From: Scenedesmus sp. ARA3
Lineage: Eukaryota; Chlorophyta; Chlorophyceae; Sphaeropleales; Scenedesmaceae
Length of the DNA stretch: 64,000 nucleotides
Reading direction: 5' to 3'
Assembly (NCBI GenBank): GCA_004335835.1
Contig: RWJK01001094.1
Location: 34,348 to 98,347, forward strand
Position 1 is the first letter of the stretch. Every line of letters starts with the position of its first letter. The position numbers and the translations under genes are program-made. A model generated the notes under the pieces. It had not been told where the DNA came from. It worked only from the letters and a program-made list of their open reading frames with translations, and ran no database searches. Below are positions 26,183 through 37,959 of this stretch, in pieces.

Positions 26183-27437
26183 CTACCACGATGCAACTAG
26201 TGGGCATTGTTTGGCCCAATGCTGCGCCCGGCCAGCATTTGGTGAGGTGTCAGTTGCAGCCACTCAGCAATGCACATCAGCTGCAGCAGCGACGGCGGCA
26301 GCGGCGGAGGCAGCAGCAGCAGTAGCACGTGCTGCACTGTCCTGCTGTGATTCGTGGACATCGTGTGACCTGAATGACACGCTGCGCCTGGTGAGCGGAG
26401 GGGGAGGATAGCAGCGTGCATATCAGCAGCAGTGGCGGCAGCGCAGCAGCAGCAGCCGCGCCTGGCCAGCCTTACACGCTGCGCCTGGCTGGCATTTGGT
26501 GAGCGGAGGGGGAGGATAGCAGCGTGCATATCAGCAGCAGTGGCGGCAGCGCAGCAGCAGCAGCCGCGCCTGGCCAGCATTTGGTGAGCGGAATGTGTCA
26601 AGGGAATAGCGCCAGCACCAGCAGCAGCAGCAGTAGCAGCTGCTGCCTCACTACCACGCTGCAACTCAACACGGCTTTGCTGTGCTGCCTGACTCAGCTT
26701 TTCTTGCTGCTTGCCAGTACTCGCTGCATGTGATTGCCTCGCACCTGTAGCCTGCCACCCTAATCGCCCCGCGTAGCAGTCAACTAGCATAGCTGACTGA
26801 GCGCTTCTGTCTTGCACTGCTGCTGCTGGCTGCAGGCACTGCCTGCACGCCATTGCCTCTCAGCTGTCACCCGCTCCCGGCTGTGGCTGTGGCTGGGCTG
26901 TCTGAGCGCTGCTGTCCTGAGTTGCTGCTGCTGCTGCTGCTAATGGTGCTGCTGCTGCTGGCTGCAGGCACTCGCTGCACGCCATTGCCTCTCAGCTGTC
27001 GCCTGCCCCCGGCTGTGGCGGGATCGAGCTGCTGCAGGCGGAGAGCTTCGACCTGCACTGCCTGCAGGTCAGAGATCTGAATCAAACAGCAGCTGCGACT
27101 CAAACGTAACATGTGTTATAAACGATTTGATAATGTATGCCAGCATCGAGCTGCTGCAGGCTGAGAGCTTCGACGTGCACTGCCTGCAGGTGAGACACCC
27201 CTGCACTGGCAGCAACCGCAGCTGTCGCCTCATGTTCAACTGTTGTTATGACAGCTACCAGCAATGCCACATTCTTGACAGCCGCGTTGTTGATGTTTCG
27301 GCGCGGGTCTCAGTCAAACAAGCTGCAGCTGCAGCAGCTGGGCATGCCTTGCTGACCTGCCTGTTCTGTGGCTTAGGTGTGTGCATGACACGGCAATGAA
27401 TGGATGAAATGCATGCAACCGAACATCAATAACACTG

Positions 27438-27468
<31 letters not shown>

Positions 27469-27573
27469 AGGCTCCCACAGGCACCAAGTTCCTGCTGATG
27501 GTGGAGCCGCAGTGCCCCCAGGTCACAGCGCTACTGGGCAGGTGGGCAGCAGCAGCAGCAAGGGCAGTGCTGA

Positions 27574-27605
<32 letters not shown>

Positions 27606-28729
27606 CCAGCAGCAGGTGCAGCAGCACTGTGTACGTAACCATGACTCACAGATGACAGAGCTGCTGGGCAGTTGGGCGGCAGCAGCAGCAGCAGCAGCAG
27701 CGCCCCCAAGTCACCGCACTACTGGGCAGGTGGGCAGCAGCAGCAGTGCTGGCAGCAGCAGAAACGGCAGCAGTAGCGCCATTGCGTGCAATCATGCTAC
27801 CGCCTGCCTCTGTTATGGCGTTGCGCTTGACACCGTCACTGCTGCCACTGTTGCTGTTGCTGCTGCTACCACCGTCGCTGCTGTTTCCCTGTTGCTGCTG
27901 CTGCTGCCGCTGCTGCTGCTGCAGGATCTACGAGCTGTACAGCGACTTTGTCATGAAGAACCCCTTCTACGAGGTGGAGCAGGTGCGCAGCAGGGATTTA
28001 GGTGAAGAAAGTTCTGCTACAACCCTAGGCATTGAGCGGTGGCTCTTTGTCAAAAACCCCTTCTACGAGGTGGAGCAGGTGCGCAGCAGGGTCTAGACCA
28101 AACCACGATCAAACCAAGATCCAACCCTAAACCCTAGGCTACGGCAATGTGACACTGTGCAGTGACTTTGTTATGAAGAATACCTTCTGTGAGGTGGAGC
28201 AGGTGCGCAGCAGGGTTTGGGGTAAGGAAGGTTTCCTTGCAACCCTAGACCCTAGACATTTATCGATTCCGTAAAAGGCAACCCCTTATATGAGGTGGAG
28301 CAGGTGCGCAGCAGGGTTTGGGGCATGCAAGGTTCCAGCAAATCCCTAGACCCTAGACATTTATCGATTTCGTAAAAGGCAACCCCTTATATGAGGTGGA
28401 GCAGGTGCGCAGCAGGCTGTAGACCCAACTATGATCTTGCATGAACCATAGCCTAGGGCAATGTCACACCGTGCCATGACCTTGTGCTGAAGACCCATGT
28501 TATGAGGTGGAGCAGGTGCGCAGCAGGGTTGAGACCAAACAAACCAAGATGCAACAAAACCCTAGCCTAGGGGGAAGTAACACTGCGCAGTGACCTTGTG
28601 CTAAAAACCCCTCTACAAGGTGAGCAGGTGTGCAGCAGGGTTTGATTGTTGGGGTTTGGGTCCAAGAAGCAGCGACCAAACCCGTGAGACCTTGAGCAGT
28701 GACTGTGTCATGAAGCAACACCTCAACAC

Positions 28730-28760
<31 letters not shown>

Positions 28761-28877
28761 TGTTGCTGTTGCCAGGTCATCAAGTGTGAGCTGTTTGACG
28801 AGGCAGTCGACTTGGCAGTCAAGCGCTACCCCCTCATGCTGCTGGCGGCACCACAGCAGGTATGTCCCCGATGGTGA
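24842..28877 (+). CDS. TRS23: TRAPPC4/Trs23, core subunit of the TRAPP tethering complex (6 exons)
   Basis: Exons: 24842-24901, 25508-25566, 26968-27067, 27471-27541, 27925-27982, 28776-28877. Together they give 450 nt (149 residues) with matching phases and a TGA stop. The start has the sybindin-like signature [17 protein letters not shown]. Later come [64 protein letters not shown] and [15 protein letters not shown], in the order of plant Trs23 proteins, which are about 141 residues. In the family this subunit belongs to the TRAPP core that activates the Rab GTPase Ypt1/Rab1 on early secretory membranes. The C-terminal residues after KCELFDEA are lineage-specific here. The stop may be reached by reading into an intron-like GTATGT, so the last five residues are less sure. 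Introns 1 and 2 are unusual in having CAG, not CTG, on the sense strand. Confidence 0.92.
25010..25370 (+). repeat. Four downstream copies of the end of exon 1 (TRS23)
   Basis: Copies near 25015-25040, 25168-25184, 25257-25278 and 25338-25365 repeat [15 protein letters not shown] sequence with a GGTGAG or GGTCAA boundary. They lie between CAG tracts. Confidence 0.8.
25680..26600 (+). repeat. At least eight downstream copies of the end of exon 2 (TRS23)
   Basis: The word for DTLRLASIW plus GGTGAGC recurs near 25680, 25828, 25966, 26096, 26222, 26375, 26475 and 26567. Each copy is followed by a CAG-rich stretch. The copies differ in the exon part (for example LGGIW or LAGIW) but keep the donor. 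Confidence 0.85.
26716..27189 (+). repeat. Partial copies flanking exon 3 (TRS23)
   Basis: Two upstream copies (26716-26750 and 26836-26885) repeat [16 protein letters not shown] coding sequence. One downstream copy (27144-27189) repeats [15 protein letters not shown] with a GTGAGA donor. Confidence 0.8.
28044..28625 (+). repeat. Five or more downstream copies of the end of exon 5 (TRS23)
   Basis: The word for NPFYEVEQ plus GTGCGCAGCAGG recurs near 28056, 28176, 28282, 28382 and 28500, with a remnant near 28608. The intron part between copies carries CCCTAGACCCTAG and AACCCTAAACCCTAGG words. The units near 28282 and 28382 are almost identical over about 100 bases. Confidence 0.85.
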
Positions 28878-28930
28878 AGAGTTTGGGCATTAGTCGCAAT
28901 GGTTTAGGGTTGAGGTTAAGGGTTCCCTTT

Positions 28931-29433
28931 GTGGTGAAGCGCTACCCCTCATGCTGCTGGCGGCACCACAGCAGGTGCGTGCATGATGGTGCAGGGTTTG
29001 GGCAACTTGACAGTGGATAATCGTAGAGTTATAAGTTTGCTGTGCAGTCAAGCACCAAATTGCTACCCCCTCATGCTGCTAACGGCACCACAGCAGGTGT
29101 GTGCGTGATAATGCAGGGGTTCGGCTTTTCGACAGTGATTTACGGTTGAGGTTTTGGTCCCCTGTGTAGTCAAGCGCCAAGCGCTACCCCCTCATGCTGC
29201 TGGCGGCACCACAGCAGGTGCGTGCGTGATGGCGAAGGGGTTGATCGTGTATTGCTGGTTGGAAGGGTTGAGGTTTAGGTTCAGTGCTACCCCTTCATGC
29301 TGCCAACGGCACCACAGCAGGTGTGTGCGTGATGGTTTAGGGTTTAGATGTGTTCTGCTGGTTTGAATGGTTGAGGTTTAGGTGCTCTGTGCGGCGAAGC
29401 GCTACCCTCATGCTGCTGGCGGCACCACAGCAA
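28931..29433 (+). repeat. Five downstream copies of the end of exon 6, each with its own stop (TRS23)
   Basis: Copies near 28937, 29064, 29180, 29285 and 29396 repeat [17 protein letters not shown] sequence. In most, the bases that follow read GTGNGTGCRTGA, which closes the frame a few codons later. If spliced to, they would give slightly different C-termini. Confidence 0.75.
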
Positions 29434-29666
29434 GTGCGAAGCGGTGTGCGATGAAATCAGCTGCAGTAACGGCACTGATCAAGCAGCAGCAGCAGTGCTG
29501 GTTAACTCACCTCTCACAGCCCCAGCCAACACAGGCTTTTTGGAACCTCGGGGTACTGATTGTCACATAGATATCAGTGCGAGAGTTCAGCTCAGTGCGT
29601 GCTGCCATGCTGCTCGCAGCGTTGCAGACCAGGGCAGCCCATTTAGCGCTGCATTCACGAGTACTG

Positions 29667-29668
<2 letters not shown>

Positions 29669-29761
<93 letters not shown>
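29669..29761 (+). repeat. Long (CTG)n tract, about 31 units
   Basis: An uninterrupted CTG run follows GTACTGCG and ends in GCGCTGCAGGCG, which looks like an acceptor. No real exon follows, so this may be the remains of an exon copy. Confidence 0.95.
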
Positions 29762-29762
<1 letters not shown>

Positions 29763-31720
29763 GCTGCAGGCGCTGGTACTAGGGCCGCTGGGGGCCTGAG
29801 TAAGGGCAGCATATCAGCCACACCAGCACCATGAAGGCAGTACACATGCAGTCACATGCTGTACACATGCAGTCAACAAGCAGTACGCATGCAGTGCCCT
29901 CGCTGAGGGCCTGAGGGCATCACCGCGGCCACCTCAGCCCTATGCAGGCAGTACAATTGCTATACACATGCAGTAGACTGGCAGTACACAGCAGCCTGAA
30001 GGCAGGCAGGCTGTGCGCAGCGCTGACGGCAAAACCTGTTGGCGGCTCTGACAGCACATGCCTCCGGCAGTGTTGCTGGCAGCAATTTGCAGTGCTGGTG
30101 GCAGTCACCACGTGCACTCGGGGTGTTGGCGGCAGCGCTGCTGGCTCATCCTGGCAGCTCATGTGGTTGATGCTGCCAGTATGCGCGGCTGTGCGCAGTG
30201 TTGCCGGGCGTGCCGATGGCGAAGTTCGGAGCATGACATGCTGCCGGCAGTGCAGCACTGCACAGGCCTCCTCGAGTGCATGCCCCTGAGCTGTCATCCA
30301 TCGTGTGTTTTTTGGGCAACCACAAATTCCAGCCGCCGCTGCTGTGAGGGGTGCTGCTGCAGGCCAGCAGCGGCGGGGGAGGGGTGTAATGCTAGTCATG
30401 GTGCAATGTGTAGTGAGGTGTTCTGCATGCATTTCAGCATCAAATCAGGATTGCATTGGGTGCATAATGGTTAGCTGGCGTTAGGCAGCGCGTGCATGTT
30501 GAGGCTGCAGCAGTGGCTTCCATGCCTGTTGTAGTGGTTGAACTGGGCCCTTGTCGCCAGGGTTCAGGATTTGCCGGTCAACAACTAAAACCCATCGGCG
30601 CGGGGCGCAGTTTGACTTCTGTGATGAGGCTGCAGCAGTGGCCCCTGTCTTCAGACAGGGACGGAAGTCCAATTGGTTTGAGGTTGCGCTGATGTGTACA
30701 CAGCGTTGGTTACTGTGCGCGTGTGTTTGATTTTCTGCATTGTTGCCTGCGGATCCTGTGACTCTGCTGGCGTGTCAACAGCAGTTGCCCCATCGTGGGG
30801 CCATTGCATGCAACTTGCCCCCTTCCAACTTGCCCCTCAGGGCCTGAGGGCCTGCCAGGGCAGGCTGGCAAGGCTGCCACAGGTTAGCTGCATATCCACT
30901 GTACTTTTACATCAACCGATTCCTATGATTGTTGCAAGTCACGTGCCATGCATGTTTGGGCCAGCAGCAGTGCTGCCTCGAAGAGCGCCAGTAGCTCGAT
31001 GACCTTCTCGTGACATGTCTGCTTTTGGGCCTCAGCACTGCGACGCCCCGAGGCCTGCACGTAGGCTGTCTAACGTTGTTTACATTTTCACCGGCGCACT
31101 TTGGATCATTCGCTTAACGCCATCAGCGAATGACGCTCGCTCGTCACACAAGTTGCTGAGAGAGGTGTTCGAGGGCAAACGCTTCGCACGTCCCTGCACG
31201 TTGGTATTCTGCTGGTTGTATGAACGTGTTACTGGTTGTTTGATATTAACGAGAGTTTGGAGTGAGCGCCATGAGACACAACCACACTTTCACAGGTTTT
31301 TCAAGACCAGAAGCGGCACACAGTAGTACATCTGGATACAACAAACATCGTCATATTAAAGTGTTGTGTAGTTGAGCAGCGATCACGTGCGGTCTACGTA
31401 GAGACACTGAGAAGCAGCAGTGCGTCTCAGTGCGTCTCGCAGCAGCACATAAAGCGCTTGGGACGGGTTTCAAGACAACCAGGTATAGAATGATGACATG
31501 CTCGTTTGAGCCTGCATGCACTCAGCAGTGCCGGTGCCGATCTGCTGTTGCACTTCACACGGACATATGCTGCATGCGGGTGACACGCATAACGTCGCTG
31601 CCTCGTGCCCTTTGAACTGTTACAAGCAATCTAATGTTTTGAACAACCCTTGCAGGGCCGTAACATAAGGCAGTGCGGAGCTACAGCAGCTGCATCAACA
31701 GAGGCAGCAGCAGTGCTACT

Positions 31721-32590
31721 ATGAAAAGGCAGGGGCCTGGAAGGCTGTGGTCTCTATTGCTGAGCATAGCATTCGCAGGTACGCTTTTGGATACGGTATT
31801 TAGCGGTGCTTCTGCGGCAAAATGCAGCGTTGAGTGCTGCATGCAAGCCCTGGTTTGGTTGGATAGGTACCGCAGGGTAACTTCCAGTAGTACTACTATG
31901 GCCATAGCGGCTAGAACCAGCAGCAGCACCAGCACCAGCAACAACAGCAGCAGAGGTAGCAGCAGAAGGTGTAACAACACCAGCCGAAGCAGCAGCAGCA
32001 GCGATGTGGCGATGTGGGCGTTTCAAACATGTACAGCAGCAGCAGCACCGTCGTTCAGTTGGCTGACATGCAAGCACCTGCAATCATTCATGCTTGACGA
32101 TTATCTATCAACACCCCTCCTGCCTCCGTGTTGCTTCAATCCTGCTCTTATTTCAGGGGCATGGAGTGCACTGTTAGTACCAGCAGCAGCGGCAGCAGCA
32201 GCAGCGGCGCCACCAGCAGCAGCACCCTCGAGCAGCAGCAACCCAACGCCTTTTCTTGCAATGCTGAACATGGCAGGGGTTGCAAAGCTGCTGGCGAACA
32301 CCACCACATGGGCCAACCAGGTGTGCACTGCGCTGGACAAGTGACATGTTACATGTCCTGCCACTTGCATGCGCAAAACCTGGCAACACAAATAGTATCT
32401 CTGGCGATGTGTGTACGGCTGACGGCGTTCTGCCGTTGGTGTTGTTTGGGCATGCCAGGGCCGGCATGTGTGCTGTTAGGAGGGATTTTGCAGGTTACAA
32501 GTAAGCTGCTGTGTGCGTGGCAGTCATGACACACATGGGAATCATGTCAAGCTCCCAGCAATGCCGCTGAGCTCTCAAGCTCTGTACACG

Positions 32591-32621
<31 letters not shown>

Positions 32622-33635
32622 ACTGCTGCCGCCGCCGCCGCCGTTGCTGCTGCTGCTGCTGCTGCTGCCAGGCCAGCAACCCGGCCTGGTACAGCGCCAA
32701 CCTGATGAACCCCAACTGGCCAGCCACCATCTTCATGCCAACCGATCAGGTGAGAACTGGCAGCAGCGGCAGCAGCAGCGGCAGCAGCATCAGCAGCGGC
32801 AGCAGCAGCGGCAGCAGCAGCAATCAGCGTGATGCTGAAACAACGCCAGTAGCCAGCAGCTGCAACATAATGCCCTGCTCACACCTTCCAACAACAGCAA
32901 CCCCCTGTGCTGCGCCTTTCCACGCGCGTCCAGGCGCTGACCAAGCTGCTGCGGGATGCGCAAAGCAGAGTCGGCAGCCAGCAGCTGCTGGATGCTTTTC
33001 CTGTCACTTTGTTCATGTTTTGACCTACTGCTGTGATGTATATTGCTGTCTTGCGGTTCGCAGGCTCTGACCAAGCTGCTGCGTGATGCAAAAAGCAGTG
33101 CCAGCAATCAGCAGCTGCTGGACGCCTTTGCTGCAAACATGCCGCAGTTCTGGCAGCTGATGAGCAACCAGGTGGTGGATGGCGCCGTGAAGATTGAGGA
33201 GGGCCAGGAGTTCACAGCGCTGGGGGGTGAGAAGTTGACCGTGAAGAAGGATGCGACCACAGGGTGAGTGTGAGTGTGAACTTTGTTTGGTGAGTGGGCA
33301 CCGTGAAGTTTGAGGAGGGCCGGGAGTTCACGGCACTGGGGGGTAAGAAGTTGACTATGAAGAAGGACGCAGCCACCGGGTGAGTGGGGAGTGTGGTGCT
33401 ATGCGGGGCGAGTTGGCACCGTGAAGTTTGAAGAGGGCCGGGAGTTCTCGGCGCAAGGGGTTGAGAAGTTGACCTTGAAGAAGGACGCCACCAGCGAGTC
33501 GATGGGGGTTGAGTGTTTGCTTTGCCGGAGCAGGCACTCCACATTTTTACAGGTGTCGGGCGCTGTGGAATTGCACCATTGCTTGAGTGGCAACCGCACA
33601 TCGTGTCAACATATGTGTGACATTCTGCTGACCGC

Positions 33636-33732
<97 letters not shown>

Positions 33733-36123
33733 AGGTCTTGGACCCTGAACGGCGTCAGCACAGTGCTGCTGCCGGGGCAGACAGCCGGCAAGACAGCAAT
33801 CTACAGCGTGGATGCATTCAGCACCCCTGCAGCAGCAGCAACCTGGGCTCCTCTGCTGGCAGCAGCAGCAGCAGCAGGGGGCGCCGGCACCCCTGCTGCT
33901 GCCAGCAGCAGTGGTGCGGCGCATGTTATTTCGCCGGGAGCTCGAATTGGATTAAGCATCGGCATTTCAATGGGGGCTGGTGTGCTGATAACATTGGCAT
34001 GCCTTGCATGTGTGATGTGGAGGAGGCACAATCAGAGAGCAGCAGTAGATCCCTACATGCTGCATAATGCATCGCCGCACTTGATTGCTGCCATGGCTCA
34101 GCAGCCGCGATGGCGGCGGCGGCGGGGAGGGGCCAGCCGCGGTTTAGGCTGCTTGGGGCTAGGGTTTTGCGGTTCAAAGGCCAAAAACCGCATGCTGGTC
34201 GATGCAAAAGACGCTGTTGTTGGAGGATCTGCAGGGGATGTGAAGATTCCAGTGCTGCCGATGCCGGCAGCAGCAGCGGCAGCAGCAGCAGCAGCAGGGC
34301 CTGCGGCAGGGGGGCTAGGAGTGGTGCACAGTGGGGGTGCGCTGGTGGCAGTTGGCAGCGGCAGAGTGCCGACTGTTATTGCGCCGCTGCCGAATGCTCA
34401 TCATAATGATGACTCCTCCGACGAAGAAGATGACGATGCGGCGGCTGAAAATGACGTCACTTCGTGGCGTCACCACCGCCACCACCACAAGCACCACGGC
34501 CACAAGCTCAATGGGGCGGTGCAGGAGGGTTTTGAGGGCGATGGCGAGGGCTTAGGGTATAGCAGCGACACTAAAACCCGAGACCTGGAGGAGGGAGGCT
34601 TTGCTGCAGGAGCGGCGGCAGCAGCAGCAGGGGGCATTGGTGCTGCTGGTTGGCAGCAGCACAAGGGGCAGCAGCAGCAGCGTGGCCTGGCAGCAGCAGC
34701 GCCAGTGGCAGCAGCAGACAGCTGTGACAGTGCTGCTGACATGAATGGCAGCTACTACCCCTCCATGGCTGGCGGGCTGAAGCAGCCGTATGACTCAGGT
34801 GAGGCTTCCAAGATGTGATCCAACTGCCTGCAGGAACTGCTTGCAGGAAGTGCTTGCAAGAACTGCTTGCAGGAACTGCTTGCAGGAACTGCTTGCAGGA
34901 ACTGCTTGCAGGAACTGCTTGCAGGAANNNNNNNNNNNNNNNNNNNNNNNNNNNNNNNNNNNNNNNNNNNNNNNNNNNNNNNNNNNNNNNNNNNNNNNNN
35001 NNNNNNNNNNNNNNNNNNNNNNNNNNNNNNNNNNNNNNNNNNNNNNNNNNNNNNNNNNNNNNNNNNNNNNNNNNNNNNNNNNNNNNNNTGCTTGCAGGAA
35101 CTGCTTGCAGGAACTGCTTGCAGGAACTGCTTGCAGGAACTGCTTGCAGGAACTGCTTGAAGGAACTGCTTGCAGGAACTGCTTGCAGGGGCCGCTGAAA
35201 CGAACATCAAAACCAACACAGCATATTTTGTGTTGCTATGCTGTCTGCTTGCCGTTGCTGCTGCAGCTCCTGTGCCTCAAGCAACCGTGCCGACAGCCAC
35301 GGAGCAGCAGCTGCAGTCCTTCATGTCGAACTGGCAAGCGGCTGGCTGCCCTGGGGGCCGCCTGCTGGCCCTGCCAACGCTCAGCACAGTGCTGCCGCAG
35401 GGCAGTTACGCTGCCCAGGGTTTAGGCCAGGGTTTCGGCTCAGTAGCGCCAGTGTTCAATGATTTTGCAGCGGGTGACGCAGCAGCAGCTGGCAGCACTG
35501 ATCACGCAGATCAAGACGCCAGCGGCAGGAGTAATACTAGTGATCTGAGTAACATGCAGGGTTCAGTCGCCGCAGGGTTTGAGGTTGATGAGTCGGTGGT
35601 GCGGCTGGGGTCCTGGGCAGTCGAGGCGCTAAAACCTGGCGGTCCAGGAGAGAAGCAGCCGCTGCTGCGGCAGGTGGTGGGCGACATTGCATCTGGCCGG
35701 CACCCAGTCACACAGTAAGTGGCAGCGTTTAACGTCATCACTGCAAGCTGTCCAGAACTGTTGGATTCCCTTTTGAGCTGTTGTTTTTGCTGCTTTTGCT
35801 GCATATCCGGCTAATCCAGCAGCTGCGGCGGCGGCAGGTGGTGGGCGACATTGCATCTGGCCGGCACCCAGTCACACAGTGAGTGGCCAGAACCCTTGCA
35901 GGCGCTGTTTGAGCTTTTGTCACTTTGATGAAGAGACTAGCAAGCCGTAACACTCTGGTGCTGTTTCTGAACCCTGAATCTTGCTGCTTCTGCTGCTGTC
36001 CTTGTTTTGTGCTGCAGCAATTTCTGCTTTGAGGAGCACCAGTCACCCGTGGCACGGCGCAACACGCTGGTGCTTAAACCCTTATGGTGCTCTTGCTGAA
36101 CCCTAAATCCTGAATCCTGCTGC

Positions 36124-36156
<33 letters not shown>

Positions 36157-37862
36157 AGCAACTTCTGCTTTGAGGAGCACCAGTCGCCCGTGGCGCGGCG
36201 CAATACGCTGGTGCTGTTTGCGCACAACAAGAACAACATGAAGCGGGCAACCATCAAGTTCTACACCCCACGCAGCCCTGGCTATGCAGCAGGTGGGTTA
36301 TGTAGGGTTTTGGCATGTGTTGGTGAGTAGGGTTCTGAGATCCAGCAAAACCCTGTGCATGGGGTAGCAACATGAAGCGCGTAACCATCACGTTTTACAC
36401 CCCACGCAGCCCGAGCTATGCAGCAGGTGGGTTTCAAGGGTTTTGGGATCTGGCAAAACCCTATGCATGGCCTGCAGCATGAAGCGAGGCAACATCAGGT
36501 GCTGCATTCCGCGCTGCTCCCAATGGCAGCGGCAGCGGCAACCCACTCGCTGGTTTTAGGGTTTTGGGATCCGGCAAAACCCTATGCATGGCCTGCATCA
36601 TGAAGTGATGCACCATCAAGTTACTTACACAGTCCAGGATCTGCAGCTTGACCGCTCCCAATGGCAGCGGCAGCGGGTCTGCAATTCACTTGCTGCCCTG
36701 CTTGCTGTGAGCAGAGACCAGTGCCTACTACCAGATGACTTTTCGGCACCTGCCATACCTTGACAGCACATTCAACACCCCTGATGGCAGCTTTTAACCA
36801 GGCCTTCTGTCCTGACTAACCCGTCGGTCTTGTATTTTCTGTGTGCAGAGACCAGTGCTTACTACCAGATGGCTTTTCGGCACCTGCCATACCTTGACAG
36901 CACATTCAACGCCCCTGATGGCGGCTTTCAGCCAGGCCTTCTGTCGTGTCTAACCCGTCGGTGTTGTATTTTCTGTGTGCAGAGACGAGCGCATACTGCC
37001 AAATGGCGTCCCGCCACCTGCCCTACCTTGAGAGCACTTTCAACGCCCCTGACACCATGTACTGCTCTGCTTGCTTGTTACAGAGACGAGCGCCTACTAC
37101 CAAATGGCCTCGCGCCACCTGCCATACCTAGAGAGCACCTTCAACGCCCCTGATGGCAGCTTTCAACCAGGCCGTCTGTCCTGTCTAACCCGTCAGTCTT
37201 GTATTTTCTGTGTGCAGAGACCAGTGCCTACTACCAGATGGCGTCCCGCCACCTGCCCTACTTGCAGAGCACCTTCAACGCCCCTGACGGCAGCTATGCG
37301 TCAACTCAACACTTCCCTTTTTCACATTTGCTCTGTCGTGCTGCTCCTTCTTCTCACTGCAGAGACCAGTGCTTACTACCAGATGGCGTCCCGCCACCTG
37401 CCCTACTTGGAGAGCACTTTCAACGCTCCTGATGGCAGCTACGCATCAGCGCTGGTGCTGGAGTGTGGCGAGCGCAGCTTGCAGGACATGCTGCAGAAGC
37501 AGCGGCCCACGGACCTGCCCCGCAAGGTGTGTTATGTTACAATTATGTAACAAACTAGCGACATGTTAGTTTTGTGTGGCGTGCTGTTGGTGGTTGGGTG
37601 GCAGCTACGCGTCAGCGCTGGTGCTGGAGTGCAGCGAGCGCAGCCTGCTGGACATGCTGCAGAAGCAGCGGCCCACAGACCTACCCCGCAAGGTTTGTTA
37701 CCTGTGTGTTACTTGTCATTTCTGTAACAGATAAGAGTGTAACATGTGACATGCTGGTGCTGGAGTGTTGGGAGCTCAGCTTATAAGACATGCTGCAGAA
37801 GCGTTGGCAGCTGCTGTTTCTGCTACTGCACCTACTTTGCAGCAACGACACCTCACTTTGCT

Positions 37863-37959
<97 letters not shown>

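Larger units (their letters stand above)
28878..31720. other. Intergenic region between TRS23 and gene A
   Basis: After the exon copies and a long CTG tract (29669-29761) I see no supportable exon on either strand. Around 29835-29970 a GCAGTACACATGCAGT-like word is repeated. The last 700 bases before gene A are of mixed composition and probably hold its promoter, but no element is clear. Confidence 0.6.

Noticed and set aside
28120..28140. Interstitial telomere
   Set aside because: Only one to two TTTAGGG-type units occur at each place, always next to exon copies; there is no telomeric array.
29577..29834. Poly-Cys or poly-Leu frames over the long CTG tract
   Set aside because: They are only translations of a triplet repeat.
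29920..30432. Minus-strand 170-codon frame
   Set aside because: High Cys/His/Ala composition typical of chance frames in this DNA; no splice sites or motif.
31015..31326. Plus-strand 103-codon frame before gene A
   Set aside because: No similarity to anything known to me and no signal; it lies where the promoter of A is expected.
33391..34818. A 475-codon open frame taken as a gene of its own
   Set aside because: Its first part is an intronic exon copy and a poly-CTG tract. The coding part is exon 5 of gene A, which starts at 33735.
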